Notes: generated by a model from the letters alone, not told the origin. Positions 1 through 12,099 are shown, counted from the first letter of the stretch. The stretch is 64,000 nucleotides of DNA from Solen grandis (GCA_021229015.1 CM037784.1:63561258-63625257); one strand, 5' to 3'. Numbers and translations are program-made.

Positions 1-240
1 ATAGCAGTCGTGCATGCATCACCAAACTGTGGTGAATATAATAAGTGAACATTTCCCCTGAATGTGGCCAATAGGAGCCGTGCAGGCATCGCCAAACTGT
101 GGTGAATAGAATAGTGAACATTTTGGAAAGGGATAAAAGTGAATTTCCCCTGAATGTGGCCAATAAGACTTACATGCATTGCCAAACTTTGGTGAATAGA
201 AGCAGTGCATATTTCTCCTGAATGTGGCCTATATGAGTCG
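1..240. repeat. Short tandem repeat, about three diverged copies
   Basis: Three diverged units of roughly 72-95 bp follow each other. Each contains a 'gccaaactgtggtgaata' block and a 'cctgaatgtggcc' block. The middle copy carries an extra insertion around 123-147. The array ends about 60 bp before the splice acceptor at 302-303, so it lies in an intron of the receptor gene to its right. The left boundary is cut by the window edge. Confidence 0.75.
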
Positions 241-303
241 TTTTTTGATACTCTTATCTGTGGTCAACGCCTTCAGTAATTTTATTTTGAATTTCCTCTG
301 TAG

Positions 304-411
304 GTCGTGAACAGCACCATCAGTGTCGTGCGCACAACCACACCATTGTACACTAACCCCGGGGATGCAGATTATATCGCTGACTGGAAAGAGATCGCGG
401 CTGCAGTGAAA
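304..411 (+). CDS. Exon of 7TM receptor: extracellular N-terminal segment
   Basis: The acceptor 'cctctgtag' precedes and the strong donor GTAAGT follows at 412. The exon is 36 codons in phase 0 at both ends. It encodes a hydrophilic stretch with one N-glycosylation sequon (Asn-Ser-Thr at 310-318), as expected of the extracellular N-terminus just before TM1. The open frame runs into the intron, but codon content becomes AT-rich and low in complexity after the donor, so the intron reading is preferred. Confidence 0.75.
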
Positions 412-3400
412 GTAAGTTTTCCGGCGGATACAAATAAGATGTTCGGTCAGGCTAGTCATATTTTACATGTATTCTTGTATTTAAATTCTTTAAAAAAATG
501 CGTGAATTCGCCAAAAAACAATGACTTAAGTTCTCTTGATTTTCCACCTCCCCCCGATAATTTTTTTGTTATCTTCCCCGAAAACTATGAATTATCTCCC
601 ATGAAATTATCTCCTTTTTCTACGTTAAGTAAGTTTGATATAGAATTATATAACGTTGAATTTCATAATGAGCGTTTTCCTTCAATTTCATTAGTTTATT
701 ATATATTAGGCGTAGCTAAAAAATTCTCAATTGTAAAACAAATTAAAACTATTATAAAGTTGGAAACGTAAGCAAACCTGTTTATAAATTTCAAGATTAT
801 TGGAGGTATTGTGAAGACCATATAACAAATCGGATTTAATTTACAAATTGTAAAAAGCTACTACTATTAAATATTATGCACTTGCTCCCTTTTTTTTAAA
901 AGTAGAGACAATTCGTATGTAACCAAGAAAAACCGAAAGATCGTAAATCGCGTATATCCGATTATTGTTTCCAGATCCGCACAATAAACTTCAAAATTCC
1001 TCCGCAGTAGTTACCTATCCTGAAGGCCTAGACCACTTTTACAAATTAGAGGAAATTGTGGTCGATAAATAGAGATATGCCTACTTATGATTTAGTTGTT
1101 TTAAATCATGTTGCCAAAGCAGCATTCCTACATTGATAAGGAAGTGTTAGACTTTCATTAGAGTATTACCTCTCATGTTTAAACTGAAAAAACAAAAAAA
1201 AAACAAAAAAACACCCTGTGATATCAAGTAGTAAGATATATACAGAACCTGAAACTCCCATTTTAAGTTGGAATATTCTAAATATCCTTAAAAATTAATT
1301 ATACAAGCCAATGAGAGTATTGTATTTACTCTGGCTTCTTTTGCTTACCAACATTTGATTGGTTCAAGAAGTAGGTCAAAATCAATTTTATACAGCTACG
1401 CCGAAAATAAACTGAAATCTTTTTAAAAAAAATCCGTCAATGGCAACCGATCTCTGGGCCCTTAGTTTAGCAGAAGAGTACTTAACCAACTGCTCTACGG
1501 AGGCTGTTGGTATAAAAGGCTTATGTTACTTACTTATACACTGCGAGTTTTTGTGACTTAGAGGAACGAGTTCATCAAGGTTAACTACTTTTTCTAAAGC
1601 CTCATAAGTGTTTACTTTTTTCAACTAGGTGTTTTTTATGTTTGAATTTTTCAGCTGGATGCTTATTTTTTAAATAGGTAGATTAAAATGTTATCTGCCA
1701 ATTGACAATCATGCAGAAAGATATGCACCCTGAAACTCCCATTTTATAATGGAATATCCTTAAATAACTATGCAAACCAATGAAACGAGTCTTTTCCGAA
1801 CTCTTCTGTTGTTAACCAAGATTTCATTGGTTCAAGAAGTAGGTAAAAATCCATTTTATGCAGATTACACCGAAAAATGTATAATTCCTATAGGTTTCAA
1901 TGTTAACATAAACATGGATTATCTCCCTCAAATAAAACAAAACTTGGAAAAAAATACATTACAACATTTTTATTTTTAGATATTTTTAAAGTGACGGAGA
2001 GCCATAGAAATATCAGATATGAAAAATGGCTATTAGGGTTGGTGTAGCTGAGCTCAGTTTAACCCTGAATGCAGTTACTATACAGATTCATTGCTGATGA
2101 TTGGTTTTATTTCATCTGATTGCAATATATTCATTCAAACAAATACGATTGACTTAATTAACTTGTTATGTTCTGAAGCCAATCTGACGTGTTTCGTGCT
2201 AATTTTACACAACATTCTGAATGAAACTTTGTACCTACCTTCCAGGTATATACATGTACCGATACAAATTCCGCCGCAGTAGTTACCTCCCCTTACAGTT
2301 TTAGATAACCACTGCCACAACAAGCAAAAATTAACAGAATTTAGCTAATTTTTCTTTTTTCCATTTTTTTTTTTATTTTACTGCGAGAGTCATTTCCGTA
2401 AGTATGTTTTCTTATATAAACATCAAATATCGCCTCGTGGTAAAATACTAAATCATTTTGAAAAATATTTTTGTTATTGTGACAGCAAACGGAGACGCCA
2501 TTTTGTTAGTTTACCATCATCACGCGACATTTGTGACGGCAGTGAAATTTTTGCTTGCAAGGGAGATCACTGTGTGGAGTTTGGTACCGGTAATCTGATT
2601 GTCCGTATTTTTAATGAACTAACTATTTACCTCATACTGACTCCATTTGACGCACTGGGAAAGAGATCAGACCCATATCAGAGTCTCCTGTGTTTGCTTT
2701 CTATAGTCTGCTGGGTAATGAAACAATCAGTTTTTCATATGCCATTTAAAATTCAATGCACTTATATTCATCATATCATAAATCTGTACATGAATATTTA
2801 TGAGGTAATGGTAAAGATCCACAGCAAAGACATATTAAACAAAATTTGACAGCTAGTCTAAATCTCACAAAAGCACTCAGCATATTGTCCAATTCTCGCA
2901 AAGTCATGTTTTCAAATATCTTCTATTCTATTGAAGATAAACCACAGCGTAAAATAGAACATTACATTACTATCAAATGATATCTTATTTATTTTAAAAA
3001 GTCAAGAAATAAAAAAAGACTTGACTTGACTATTTGAGTTTACCATCGCTTCGACAGTATTTCAGTCATATAGCGACGTCCAGCTTATTACAGGTAAAGG
3101 AAGACCCCGAATGCACGGAGGCATCCGGGTAGAACCACCGATCTACCGCAAGGCAGCTGGAAGGCTACCTCACATAAAAAACCGAATGACCCTGCTGGGA
3201 TTCGAACCCACGCGTTGAGGGGCTGAGTGAGTGTTAAAGTCAGCGACTTTACCCTATCGGCCACGGAGCCCCGAAATAAAAAAGAGTTTTACGTAGAAAT
3301 GGACAAACACATGCATGAAAAGGAAACCTTTCAATTTCATTTCAGGCTGTGATCGACTTGAACGTTTCATTTGCTGTTATTTTGGGATGTGTAAGCGTGA

Positions 3401-4269
3401 TTCTGCTGTCTACCATTTTGCACTCGAAAATTCGACAGGACTCCAAACTGTGGTACTTGTTGCATTTTGTCAGTCTAGTCGCCTACACAGCCCTTTTTAT
3501 CCACACTACTACCGAAATTACCACCAGGAATGGATTTTATAATTCTGGTGTCTGTTTTTATTTGACCTATTCTTTGCACTACGTCGACATGTTTAAAGGT
3601 TACAACATTGTTCTATTAAACATAGAAATATATTTTACATGTATATTGCCGCTAGAGAAATGGCAACGGAACAAGTTTTTCCGTTTTATAGTTCTCACCC
3701 TCTCTACCTGGATATTGGTGTTGCTGCTTGTAGGCCATTTGATTATCAACAACAACACAAAGAAGTACGTTTGTTACTATGTAGGAGAAACAGCAACACG
3801 TTCCATATATGTCCTACAGTCTATTATTCCTACTTGTATAATATTTATGGTCTCTGTCGTAGTTTTAGCTACTTACTGCTTGAAGCGATACCGTTTCAGC
3901 GTAAATTCTGGTGAGACGGTTTTCAGGACGACCGGAAATGAGGACGAAACCGAGTGGGCTCGTTTTGTGCTTATTCTGAACGCAGTATTCTTGTTAGAAC
4001 AAGTGATTGAGATTCTGATTTACTTTGACCAGTTTGAAGCAGTAGACATAACAAAAGAACACTTTATGAAGTCAGTTGCTTTGCACCTTTTTCGAACACA
4101 AATCATATATTTTATGCCATTAACAGCTTTTCTAATCAAAGATATTCGAATTACAGTTAAGAGCAATGTAATTTATATACTAAATCGCTTACCTTTCGGA
4201 CGAAAATGGTTCGGGGATGATCCGGAGAACCTTAATGTTAGTACTGGATATTCGAATCAAGAAATCTGA
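304..4269 (+). CDS. Divergent rhodopsin-like 7TM receptor, 3' part (two exons)
   Basis: Two exons (304-411 and 3346-4269) join in phase 0 and encode the C-terminal 343 residues of a seven-transmembrane protein; the start lies left of the window. The large exon holds all seven hydrophobic helices, at about residues 6-28, 34-56, 69-101, 111-135, 152-178, 205-227 and 246-268 of that exon. Cys70 at the top of TM3 and Cys143 in the second extracellular loop suit the usual receptor disulfide, and Trp122 fits the conserved TM4 tryptophan. The hallmark DRY, CWxP and NPxxY motifs are replaced or absent ('LPLEKW' after TM3, 'YFMPLTAF' in TM7). This is what one expects of lineage-expanded invertebrate orphan receptors acting at the plasma membrane. 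The ligand is unknown. The stop is at 4267-4269, with AATAAA signals at 4458 and 4476. Confidence 0.82.
1240..1890. repeat. Diverged direct repeat pair (about 160 bp units)
   Basis: Segments 1240-1400 and 1729-1890 align collinearly. They share 'cctgaaactcccatttta', 'ggaatat', 'ccaatga', 'attggttcaagaagtagg' and the tail 'acaccgaaaa/acgccgaaaa'. The spacing is about 490 bp. This is a local duplication or two copies of one dispersed element. Confidence 0.7.
2270..2560 (+). repeat. Dispersed repeat, copy 1 (inverted copy at 26895-27170)
   Basis: The segment runs from 'gccgcagtagttacctcc' through 'gacggcagtg'. It matches, in reverse complement, 26895-27170, sharing blocks such as the tails 'gtgacggcagtg' and 'ttaacagaatttagct'. 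It is probably a non-autonomous transposable element; no coding capacity was seen. Confidence 0.75.
3038..3273 (-). repeat. tRNA-derived SINE, family A
   Basis: Read on the minus strand it starts with a tRNA-like head (GGGGCTCCGTGGCCGAT..., a box A region) and a box B 'GGGTTCGAATCC'. A body follows containing the 'cggtagatcggtggttcta' block, and it ends in 'gcgatggtaaac'. A second copy lies at 18583-18832 on the plus strand. Confidence 0.8.
3346..4269 (+). CDS. Terminal exon of 7TM receptor: TM1 to C-tail
   Basis: The acceptor 'atttcatttcag' ends at 3345. The frame is open for 307 codons to TGA at 4267-4269. Base composition is clearly less AT-rich than the flanks. After TM7 comes a short cytoplasmic tail of about 40 residues containing basic and Ser/Thr residues. 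Carrying the entire 7TM core on one exon is common in invertebrate rhodopsin-family receptors. Confidence 0.85.
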   Translation, partial: AVIDLNVSFAVILGCVSVILLSTILHSKIRQDSKLWYLLHFVSLVAYTALFIHTTTEITTRNGFYNSGVCFYLTYSLHYVDMFKGYNIVLLNIEIYFTCILPLEKWQRNKFFRFIVLTLSTWILVLLLVGHLIINNNTKKYVCYYVGETATRSIYVLQSIIPTCIIFMVSVVVLATYCLKRYRFSVNSGETVFRTTGNEDETEWARFVLILNAVFLLEQVIEILIYFDQFEAVDITKEHFMKSVALHLFRTQIIYFMPLTAFLIKDIRITVKSNVIYILNRLPFGRKWFGDDPENLNVSTGYSNQEI

Positions 4270-4457
4270 GTTTAACAATTCATGACACAATTTTCAATTG
4301 TTGTGTTTCAGTTTCACACACAATTATAGTACTACGTTTTCAACCCAAGTTCTCCTAGATTTAAAACCGAATAATCTCTGAATAGTGTAAATATGATCGA
4401 ACAATAGTATATATCTCTACAACATAAACATACTAGAATGAAGCAAAAATGCTGAAA

Positions 4458-4481
4458 AATAAATGTTGTGTCAAAAATAAA
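4458..4481 (+). promoter_or_regulatory. Two polyadenylation signals of the 7TM receptor
   Basis: AATAAA occurs at 4458-4463 and 4476-4481, about 190-210 bases after the stop codon at 4269. This is a normal 3' UTR length for a metazoan gene. Confidence 0.55.
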
Positions 4482-4607
4482 TACTTACAGGCTACAAATA
4501 TCGCCTGTGACATGAAAACATTATAGGACTTATTTTTCTATGCTGTTGTAACTGCAATCGAATGATTTAACTTCTTTTTTTTTATCTCGTGATCACTTTA
4601 CTATGCG

Positions 4608-4835
4608 CACGAATATAGTTTGTTTCAATGCAAAGGTGGCTCGCAAACAAATTTTTAAAAGGATATGTGCAGCGTTCAGTCATTTTAGGCTGTTACAAAA
4701 ACCCATGTGAAGTCCAAAACACATCATTGTAACATACTAAAATTCACGTCAATCTATCGACCTCAGATATCTCCATGGGTTATTCCTAGCAGTAAAAAAT
4801 GACCGAAACCTGTATATCTACTATCCGAAATGAGT
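4608..4835 (+). repeat. Dispersed element, about 230 bp (second copy at 62420-62640, opposite strand)
   Basis: The segment is collinear with the reverse complement of 62420-62640. Shared blocks are 'gaatatagttt', 'tgcaaaggtggctcg', 'atcgacctcagata' and 'cctgtatatc'. No reading frame is conserved. It is likely a MITE or an older element relic. Confidence 0.7.
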
Positions 4836-6476
4836 TCGGAGCCTCTGACCTGTGCAGAAAATTTGCATAATTACTTCAATCTATAAATAGAGACTGTTGT
4901 AGATAAGGTACTGCATGAATACAAATCAAAGCTCTGATAGCACTGTGTGAACAGGAATGCCGCATTTCTTTAGTTTATCAAAGTAAATTTAATTACTGGT
5001 GGTCGACTTGCAGCTTTTCACTTGAGACACACACAACTTTAGTGCCTTCATCGCTTTGATTTTTTTGTGTGTGTTTTTAGGAATGGAATAGTTGGGAACT
5101 TATATTAGAGAATCAAGAACAATAAAGTTACCCTCTAACTCTTTACGTATCTGTGTTACTTAGTGCTAATCAATGCTGGTGTTTTTCGATGTTAAACTAT
5201 TTACGATGTATATATACATATCATAAACATGTAGTCTATACAAATAAAATATTGCAACTCAGTCGTTTTCATTTGCCTTACTTTTCACACACATTTAATG
5301 GCTACAGCAGATTTATGACGGTTTCCACAATCGAGCAACTTCGCGTTTCTCCGGAATCCTACATAAGATGGATTTGTCTTGACGTCAGAGTGTCCTGTCA
5401 ATAAAATATGCCGAGATCAAGGACTGGCGCCCATGCTCTTGAAGAAATATTTAATTTTTTTGTTCGGAATCATACAGCACTTAAAATAATTCAACCTATC
5501 CCCCCTCATAATCTTGGAAATCAGACTGTTCCTTTTAAAAAAGATCCCCCAAAATAAAAACAAAAAACAACCCTATATGGACGGCCCTCTTATAATATGG
5601 AAAATAGAAATGAAAATAAAGATCTCTTGAAATTTTGCTTTATTTTTTATTTGGCTTTTCGTCACTTCAAAGAAAATTAATTAAGAACAGTTTATTTGCT
5701 GAATAGAAACATATAAAGCAATTGTGACTTACGAATGATTTATGCAAAATTTTGTCATTGTCTGTGTGTTTATAGAATAACAGAATTATAGCTTAGGCCA
5801 AATAAAAAAAGTTGTGTTTTTGGAAGTTTTGCAAAAACAACAACAACAACAAAAAGAAAAAAAAAGAAACGGCTCACAAATAGGCTATTCTTAGCTCATC
5901 CAAACATATTGTGCTTTTAGTCCTCTACCAAAATTGTTACAAAAATAAAACCTTGAAAATTAAAGCCAAAATGTAAATAGCTATATATGCTCTATATAGA
6001 TAAACTAAAGTTCAACTTGTTTTAACTTGTTTTGTACAACTCCTTTACCCCTCTTTCTTAAGCATTTTTGATCCTTTAAAAAATGCGGCCTACAGACGGT
6101 CGGCTAGTTTTCTTGACATATAATCAGTATGTCTGAAATTTGAATCTGGTTGTTGCTAAAGGTGAACAGTTAAAATCAGAGTGACCTGAAGTGTTTAATT
6201 AGGCAAATTGCACATTGATAAGCGTTTTAGGGCCAATGTTGTCTTTTTTTTAATATGCATTATAATCATTTTTTTCTGTAATGAAAGTAGCTACGATTTT
6301 TATTGCGTTCCTACGATAGTACAATATTTCAATCATTTGGTACTATGTCTTCTTGAGACAGATATAGTGATGCCACACTGCAGTATCACGTCGTAGACAT
6401 GTGACATGATTTTACAATCAGTCATTGGTCAATTATTCCTAGAACTACCCTTATATGGTAAACGCCAAGCAAGGGA

Positions 6477-6590
6477 GCTATACCATTACTAATTTGTACG
6501 ACTTTGTTATGTCGCGGCCAGGGATCGAATCCACGACAATCCACTCCTGAGGCGGAAGTTCTTACCATTCGGCGACCAAGTACAGTTAAA
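6477..6590 (-). repeat. tRNA-like SINE head
   Basis: On the minus strand a tRNA-like module is visible: a box A-like 'ggtcgccgaatggta' and a box B 'gtggattcgatccc' about 45 bases apart. The anticodon stem and acceptor stem do not pair properly. It is a SINE fragment rather than a working tRNA gene. Confidence 0.5.
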
Positions 6591-7574
6591 CTTACTATGT
6601 GTTTTTTATGTGTATTTGTCCAAATGATATTTTTTTTAGCTTTTATCATTCTATAAAATTTTATCAAAACTTCCGGCAACTTACGTGTTAAGGCTACAAA
6701 GAAAATGACAAAAAAAAACAACAACAACAACAACAAAAAAACAAACAAATGACAATGTAAATGACTGGAATTCCCTGATATATTTGTTTTTATGAGTTAT
6801 CGTCCCTGAAAACTAAAATGGTGATTTCCTTCATTTTTCTACGATGACGTTTTGATTTCTTTATGACATTTGAAACAGAATCATATGGTTTTCTATCAAA
6901 TTTCCTCAATATTTTTTTTTTGATATCTAAAAGATTATTTTTCATATTTCCAAAGATTTCAGTTTTCACTTAAAAATGGATCATCTTCCCCCCCCCCAAA
7001 AAAAAACCAACAACAACAACAACAACATCTTAGGGAAACGTTTATTATTTTTAGATGTCTCAAAAATGACAAAGAGTTATAGAAAAATATAACTTCCCAG
7101 TGGCCAGTTATGAAATGTAACTGTTAGGATAGGTGTACGTTAAAGCTGAGGAACAAAACATAAAAAACACTCACGTCAATTGGGATATTTCATACAATTT
7201 AATACAAAAATGTCTATATACCACCTGATGACAAGTATATCTACTGCTGACGAGCTGAAACATGGGAGTCTTTTTCATATTTTCAACTGCGTATTTATTA
7301 CTCAATAAAATAATTCTTACAATGAGCTGGTATCATATGACCATTTACAAATATAACACCATTCAGTGTCACCACGACAAGTAAAACAAATAATTAAAAA
7401 AACAAAAAAAAAACTCACGAGACAAACGTATACATTCCAATACATTATATTAATACAATCTACTTTTATCTTAAGCTTTAAAATGTATATCTGTTAAAAA
7501 TTATAAATGTATTGTATAAGTTATTAACCAGATGCAATCTGCATTTCTCCACACCATGCTTGTCGAAGCCTATT

Positions 7575-7877
7575 TCATCTTGCAGAAGCAGCCACGCCGT
7601 AGACAAAGTTTTCATGAACTAGTTCGTTACAATAAAATATAATGTTAGTTTTATGTATATTTTTTAGTTTTTTGGACTGTCTACCAATTGTCATGGTTCT
7701 GCGAGCGCCATTTTTATCGCATATGTCGGATAGATATTCTTGTGAAATGTTTAAATAAGGAGGTCGTAATGATTTATTTGATAGACAGCCGTTTTTAAAA
7801 TATACTTTTTCATCTAAAGAAGAAATGAACTGTTTATTGAGACGCCTTCCAAACGATTTAATCGCCATCATTATCAC
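7575..7877 (-). CDS. Possible single-exon hypothetical protein, 100 residues
   Basis: An uninterrupted 100-codon frame starts with two closely spaced methionines and ends in TAG. The composition is lysine-, arginine- and asparagine-rich with no membrane helix and no recognisable domain. The middle ('RRTMTIGRQSKKLKNI') is basic. No splice partners were identified and it is not linked to either neighbouring gene. It could be a relic of a transposable element or chance. Its content is somewhat less repetitive than the surroundings, which is the only reason it is listed. Confidence 0.2.
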   Translation of the reverse strand: MIMMAIKSFGRRLNKQFISSLDEKVYFKNGCLSNKSLRPPYLNISQEYLSDICDKNGARRTMTIGRQSKKLKNIHKTNIIFYCNELVHENFVYGVAASAR

Positions 7878-9356
7878 ACGTAAAGATTTGCAAGTTGGAG
7901 GATTATGAGATATTTTAAACTAATTTTTAGGTATAATAACTGGAATAATTTTGGTTTTTCACTAGCTTAATCAATACGCAATCAAGTCCGTTCATGATCA
8001 TCTGCTTCTTGTGTCAAATTGGTTTTCAACATAAATTTCTAACTTTTACTCAGTGACCCCGTGTTTTGAAAGAGGGTTGTTTCAAAAGCGTTTTATGAAC
8101 AAATCTCAGAGAGCAGTACTGTACTCAATATCTTACATGGCATCCTTACATGTATTCAGTCTCATTTCATGATTATTACAGTAATGATGATTAGATCTTA
8201 TTCACATCCACAGTAAATTAATTTCTTTTATAAAAATATTTTTTTTATGATAAAATCAATTTAAAAATAAAATATTTAGTTCTACTCCTGTAAAACTATT
8301 TGCAGTAAAACAAGTTCTAGAAATTCATTGACATTTTTATATGAAAATTATATACAAAAAATGTTGCAAAATCCTTTTTGAGAATTCTGAGTTACAAATT
8401 AAGTCAAATTGTTGATTTTCCTGATATCAAAGGCTCTGTTCCCCTCCCCATTTTTTCTGGTTTTTTTCTTTCCCTTTTTTAGGCCTTTTTTAAAATTTTA
8501 ACCATGACTTTTCATCATGACTAATGACCTAATTTGACCATTCTATGCATACATGGTTTCTTGTTTCTTAATCTAGAAATATTTCCTAGTGAAAAATTAA
8601 TAGGAGTTTGCTTAAAAGAACATTTATAATATCTTATTTGTTTCAGGTCCAAATCAAGATTTATGAAACAAAAAAATGGTGTAATATCACACAGCAGTGT
8701 TATATGTAGGTACGATAAGATGAAAAAAAAATGTATCACTTTCCATGGAAATTATTCTGCACAAGTATATAAAAACTTTAAATGAAATTTAAAAAATAAA
8801 CAAATAACAAAGTTCTTTTTCCTTAAAAAAAATGTTTCAAGACAAGAATATTTATGGAATAAGTAGGAAAAAAACAACACAATGATTTTCATGTAAACTG
8901 CAAATATCTGCAAGCACCAGGGGCTCTCCTCTCGATAGTCACTGGTTAGTACCTTTATAAGGCACCAGTCCCCCAGCCAAAACGTATGCCCCCCCCCCAT
9001 TTTCAAGCAAAATTCCCCCTATAAACAAAAATATAAGAGCTCACATAAATAACAAAATGGTCAAGTTGTAAATTGTTGTATACCATTTGATTTTCATTTC
9101 AGTTTTACCAAACAAAGATACTAGACAGGACCTATTTTGTACATTTTTACTTATACAATTACCTTAATGTACAAAAATAATGTAAATTATGAGTGGAAAA
9201 GATAAAAAAAGTCAATGACATTTTTAAGGAGTAATTCGGAATTTTATCCCATGTTAGTGAAATGCAGATCACAACCAAAATGCAGCATACAAAATCTCTC
9301 TCTCCTCTCTGGTAAACTTTCATAATTGTAATCATTGAATACGAGATATAATTTTT

Positions 9357-9585
9357 AGTGAGTAGTGAGTTTCGAGTTAGAAAAGGCGAGTTTCTCGTTG
9401 CAAAAAGTGAGTTTCAGTTTAAAGTGAGTTTCGAGTTGGAAAAGTGAGTTTCGAGTTGGAAAAGTGAGTTTCGAGTTGGAAAAGTGAGTTTCGAGTTGGA
9501 AAAGTGAGAAAAAAGTCGAGTTAAAAAAGTGAGTTTCGAGTTAGAAAAGTGAGTTTCGAGTCAAGAAAAAGTGAGTTTCGAGTAC
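9357..9585 (+). repeat. 20-bp tandem array, left arm of an inverted pair
   Basis: About ten units of 'gtgagtttcgagttggaaaa' with small indels. The inner units are nearly identical (9424-9500) and the flanking ones are diverged. The same unit recurs in inverse orientation at 11555-11825. Confidence 0.9.
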
Positions 9586-10399
9586 AGTTAAAGATATAAA
9601 TGTATTCGTAATACATTAACTCCCTTGTTATGAAGATTTTGTCGCCAAACGTTTCGGGAACCAGACGTCTTTCACAGAGTAAGTATTAATCAAAATATTA
9701 TTTTAACCCATTGACAATACAATTTCATTCATAAATTAATTCTTATTGTTGTTGACACAGCTTTTTTACCGACTCTATGACGAGTATGAATAAAATCAGT
9801 GCCAAAATAAGCGGTATAGATAACGAATTAAAATATTTTCCAGTAAATAAGGTTGCGGTTACGAAAATAACAGCCGGTCTCATGCGTTTAAAATAAAGGC
9901 CTATATATATTTGCATAAACAATTTTTTTACTGTCACTAAATTATGCATTCAGTATAACACTTATTATTCAATTTTTATGCGTGCGTAATTTGCAACCTG
10001 CTGTGGTTATTTTTTAGCAGAAAATGCTTACGTGATTTTATTTTTTCTTTCTGTAAATATAATTAAATCATTCTTATTGTTGAATGACTATAAAAATATA
10101 CAGTTAAAAATAACATCATCTGAGAAATAACTGTCATATTGATAACTTTATTCTTTAAAACACTCAAATTAGGCAACTCGTTGTAGCTAGCACAATTCAT
10201 TATCTAATGTTTTATACCAATTAATCATATATTTTGAATGAGCATGCATACACATTTAACAACAGGGAATTCCCTGTGCATTTAACAGAATGCAGTGGAA
10301 TTCAGCCAAAAAAAAAAAAAAAAAGAAAAAAAAAAGATCTTTGTTTCATTCAATGTATATACAGTAAAGAACATGGAGGAATGTACATTTACAATTGCG

Positions 10400-10470
10400 T
10401 AGCTTGATAGTGGTAAAGTGCTTGGGCACTGGATTCGAATCACTGGCGGGCCACTATTTTTTTCACCACC
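10400..10470 (+). repeat. tRNA-like SINE head
   Basis: The stretch has a box A-like 'tagtggtaaagtg' and a box B-like 'ctggattcgaatca', spaced as in a tRNA gene. The arms do not form a full cloverleaf. It sits inside the spacer between the two inverted 20-bp arrays. Confidence 0.45.
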
Positions 10471-10539
10471 TGATACACTATAAATATCTTGCGGAAAATA
10501 TTGTGATCAGAAATATGATCAGAAATATAGTGAACTAAG

Positions 10540-10800
10540 TCATGCGAGATCCAGAGGGGGGACCGGGTGTCCAGAACCCCCCCCCCTCTCCCCGCCGAGA
10601 TTTGGATATTATGCATAAAATATACATAAAAGAGGGTGGACCCCCATCCCCCATATATCCTGTGGTTTTCAGAGTTTGCTTTTCCCCTCTAGAAAAGGAG
10701 GGTGAAGAGTGAACCTCATACTTGGCTTGGCATCATAGTAACTTTTCATAGTTGGCCAACATATCTCTGTCGGACCCCCCCCCATATCAAATTGCTAGAA
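10540..10800 (+). repeat. Dispersed element with C/G-rich runs
   Basis: The stretch has poly-C runs and ends in 'ggccaacatatctctgtcgg', a C run, then 'actggatcctcgcatg'. The region 16340-16555 ends in the matching order of blocks ('gccaacatatctctgctgg', C-rich, 'ggctggatcttcgcgtg'), so the two are copies of one element. Confidence 0.6.
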
Positions 10801-11554
10801 CTGGATCCTCGCATGTAAGTTATTAATAGTTAAAAACTGGATCGCTGTTACCCATGCTTTTTTGTGATCTTTATTTTAATGCAAATGATAATGTTGATGT
10901 TTGTTTTTAGAGTGCGTGTCAGTGGAGTGTGACTGTCACAATGTCAGTGATGTTGGCATACAGACAGAGTTAACAAACAAAATACTACAATGGAACACTG
11001 GCACAATAAAATGTCCATTTCAAGAATGATACTTACTTTTACGCTCTTTCTACTTACGCTAAACAAAACCAACAATACATTCGTTTTTCGCCGGTGTGTA
11101 AACTTCGAATAGAAGGTAAAGGCATTTTAAGGGAAAATAGCAAAACAAAAGAAGAGTAATCAAGGGGGACGATACCGAAAAGTCGTAAGTGACAGGTTTA
11201 TTTTTGTGCTGACAAGTGCTTATTTCTTATACCAAACCAATAAATTATGAAAAAACGGCACCATTTTAAAACGGTTTATTTCGGAGATAGGTATGCCGCA
11301 TTTGAACCATTTACAGGAATTTCTGAGTGCATGTTCCGTGTTTTTTTTACAGTTACCCGGGATATATATTTTTCTAAAACGATCCGTCATGTCAGAGTAA
11401 GTCACTGCGGATATGAGCAACGATTCCCCGATTTTTTAAAAAAAATAAACTTTACCGTGAAATCAATTGAAACACACAAATGTTGTTAAATACATACACA
11501 CTTTAATCCATTTCCGGTTACTGTACAGTATATACACTTAGTTGTCATCTGTTT

Positions 11555-11825
11555 TGACTCGAAACTCACTTTTTCAACTCGAAACTCACTTTTTTTAAAA
11601 CTCAAAACTCACTTTCTTAACTCGAAACTCACTTCTTTTTTTTTTTTTTAACTCGAAACTCACTTTCTTAACTCGAAACTCACTTTTTTTAACTTCTTTA
11701 ACTCGAAACTCACTTTTTTTAACCCGAAACTCACTATTTTAACTCGAAATCCCCCTTTTTAACTCGAAAAATCGAAACTCACTTTTTCAGACTCGAAACT
11801 CACTTTTCTTACTCGAAACTTACTA
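11555..11825 (-). repeat. 20-bp tandem array, right arm of an inverted pair
   Basis: About twelve units of 'aactcgaaactcacttttt', the reverse complement of the 9357-9585 unit. T-run lengths vary between units. Similarity continues a short way past the array: the outer flanks on both sides share a 'gag..at..tttttagtgagtagtgag'-type block in inverse orientation. Confidence 0.9.
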
Positions 11826-12099
11826 CTAGAAAAAAAGAAATCCTCATTGAATACACATTCTGCCGATTCGAATTTTGTTACCGTGTCAATTTCATAATGA
11901 CGCAATGACAGTGGCTAAAATAGACAAGAGTGTGTCAAGAACCATGGTTTAAGTAGTCGTTTTATTTTCTCAATTGTTTATCGTCTATTATGACGTCAAG
12001 TCAGGAAAAAATCATTTATAAACAAACAAAATGGCCGCCGATTGAAAGAATGACGTTGACGGACTATATTGATATCTTTAAGGTGTCGTTAAGGTGCAG

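Larger units (their letters stand above)
412..3345 (+). other. Intron of the 7TM receptor gene
   Basis: This 2.9-kb, AT-rich intron has GT/AG borders. It contains a 160-bp direct duplication (1240-1400 and 1729-1890), pieces of dispersed elements that recur at 26.9-29.4 kb, and a minus-strand SINE at 3038-3273. No further exon was recognised. Confidence 0.65.
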
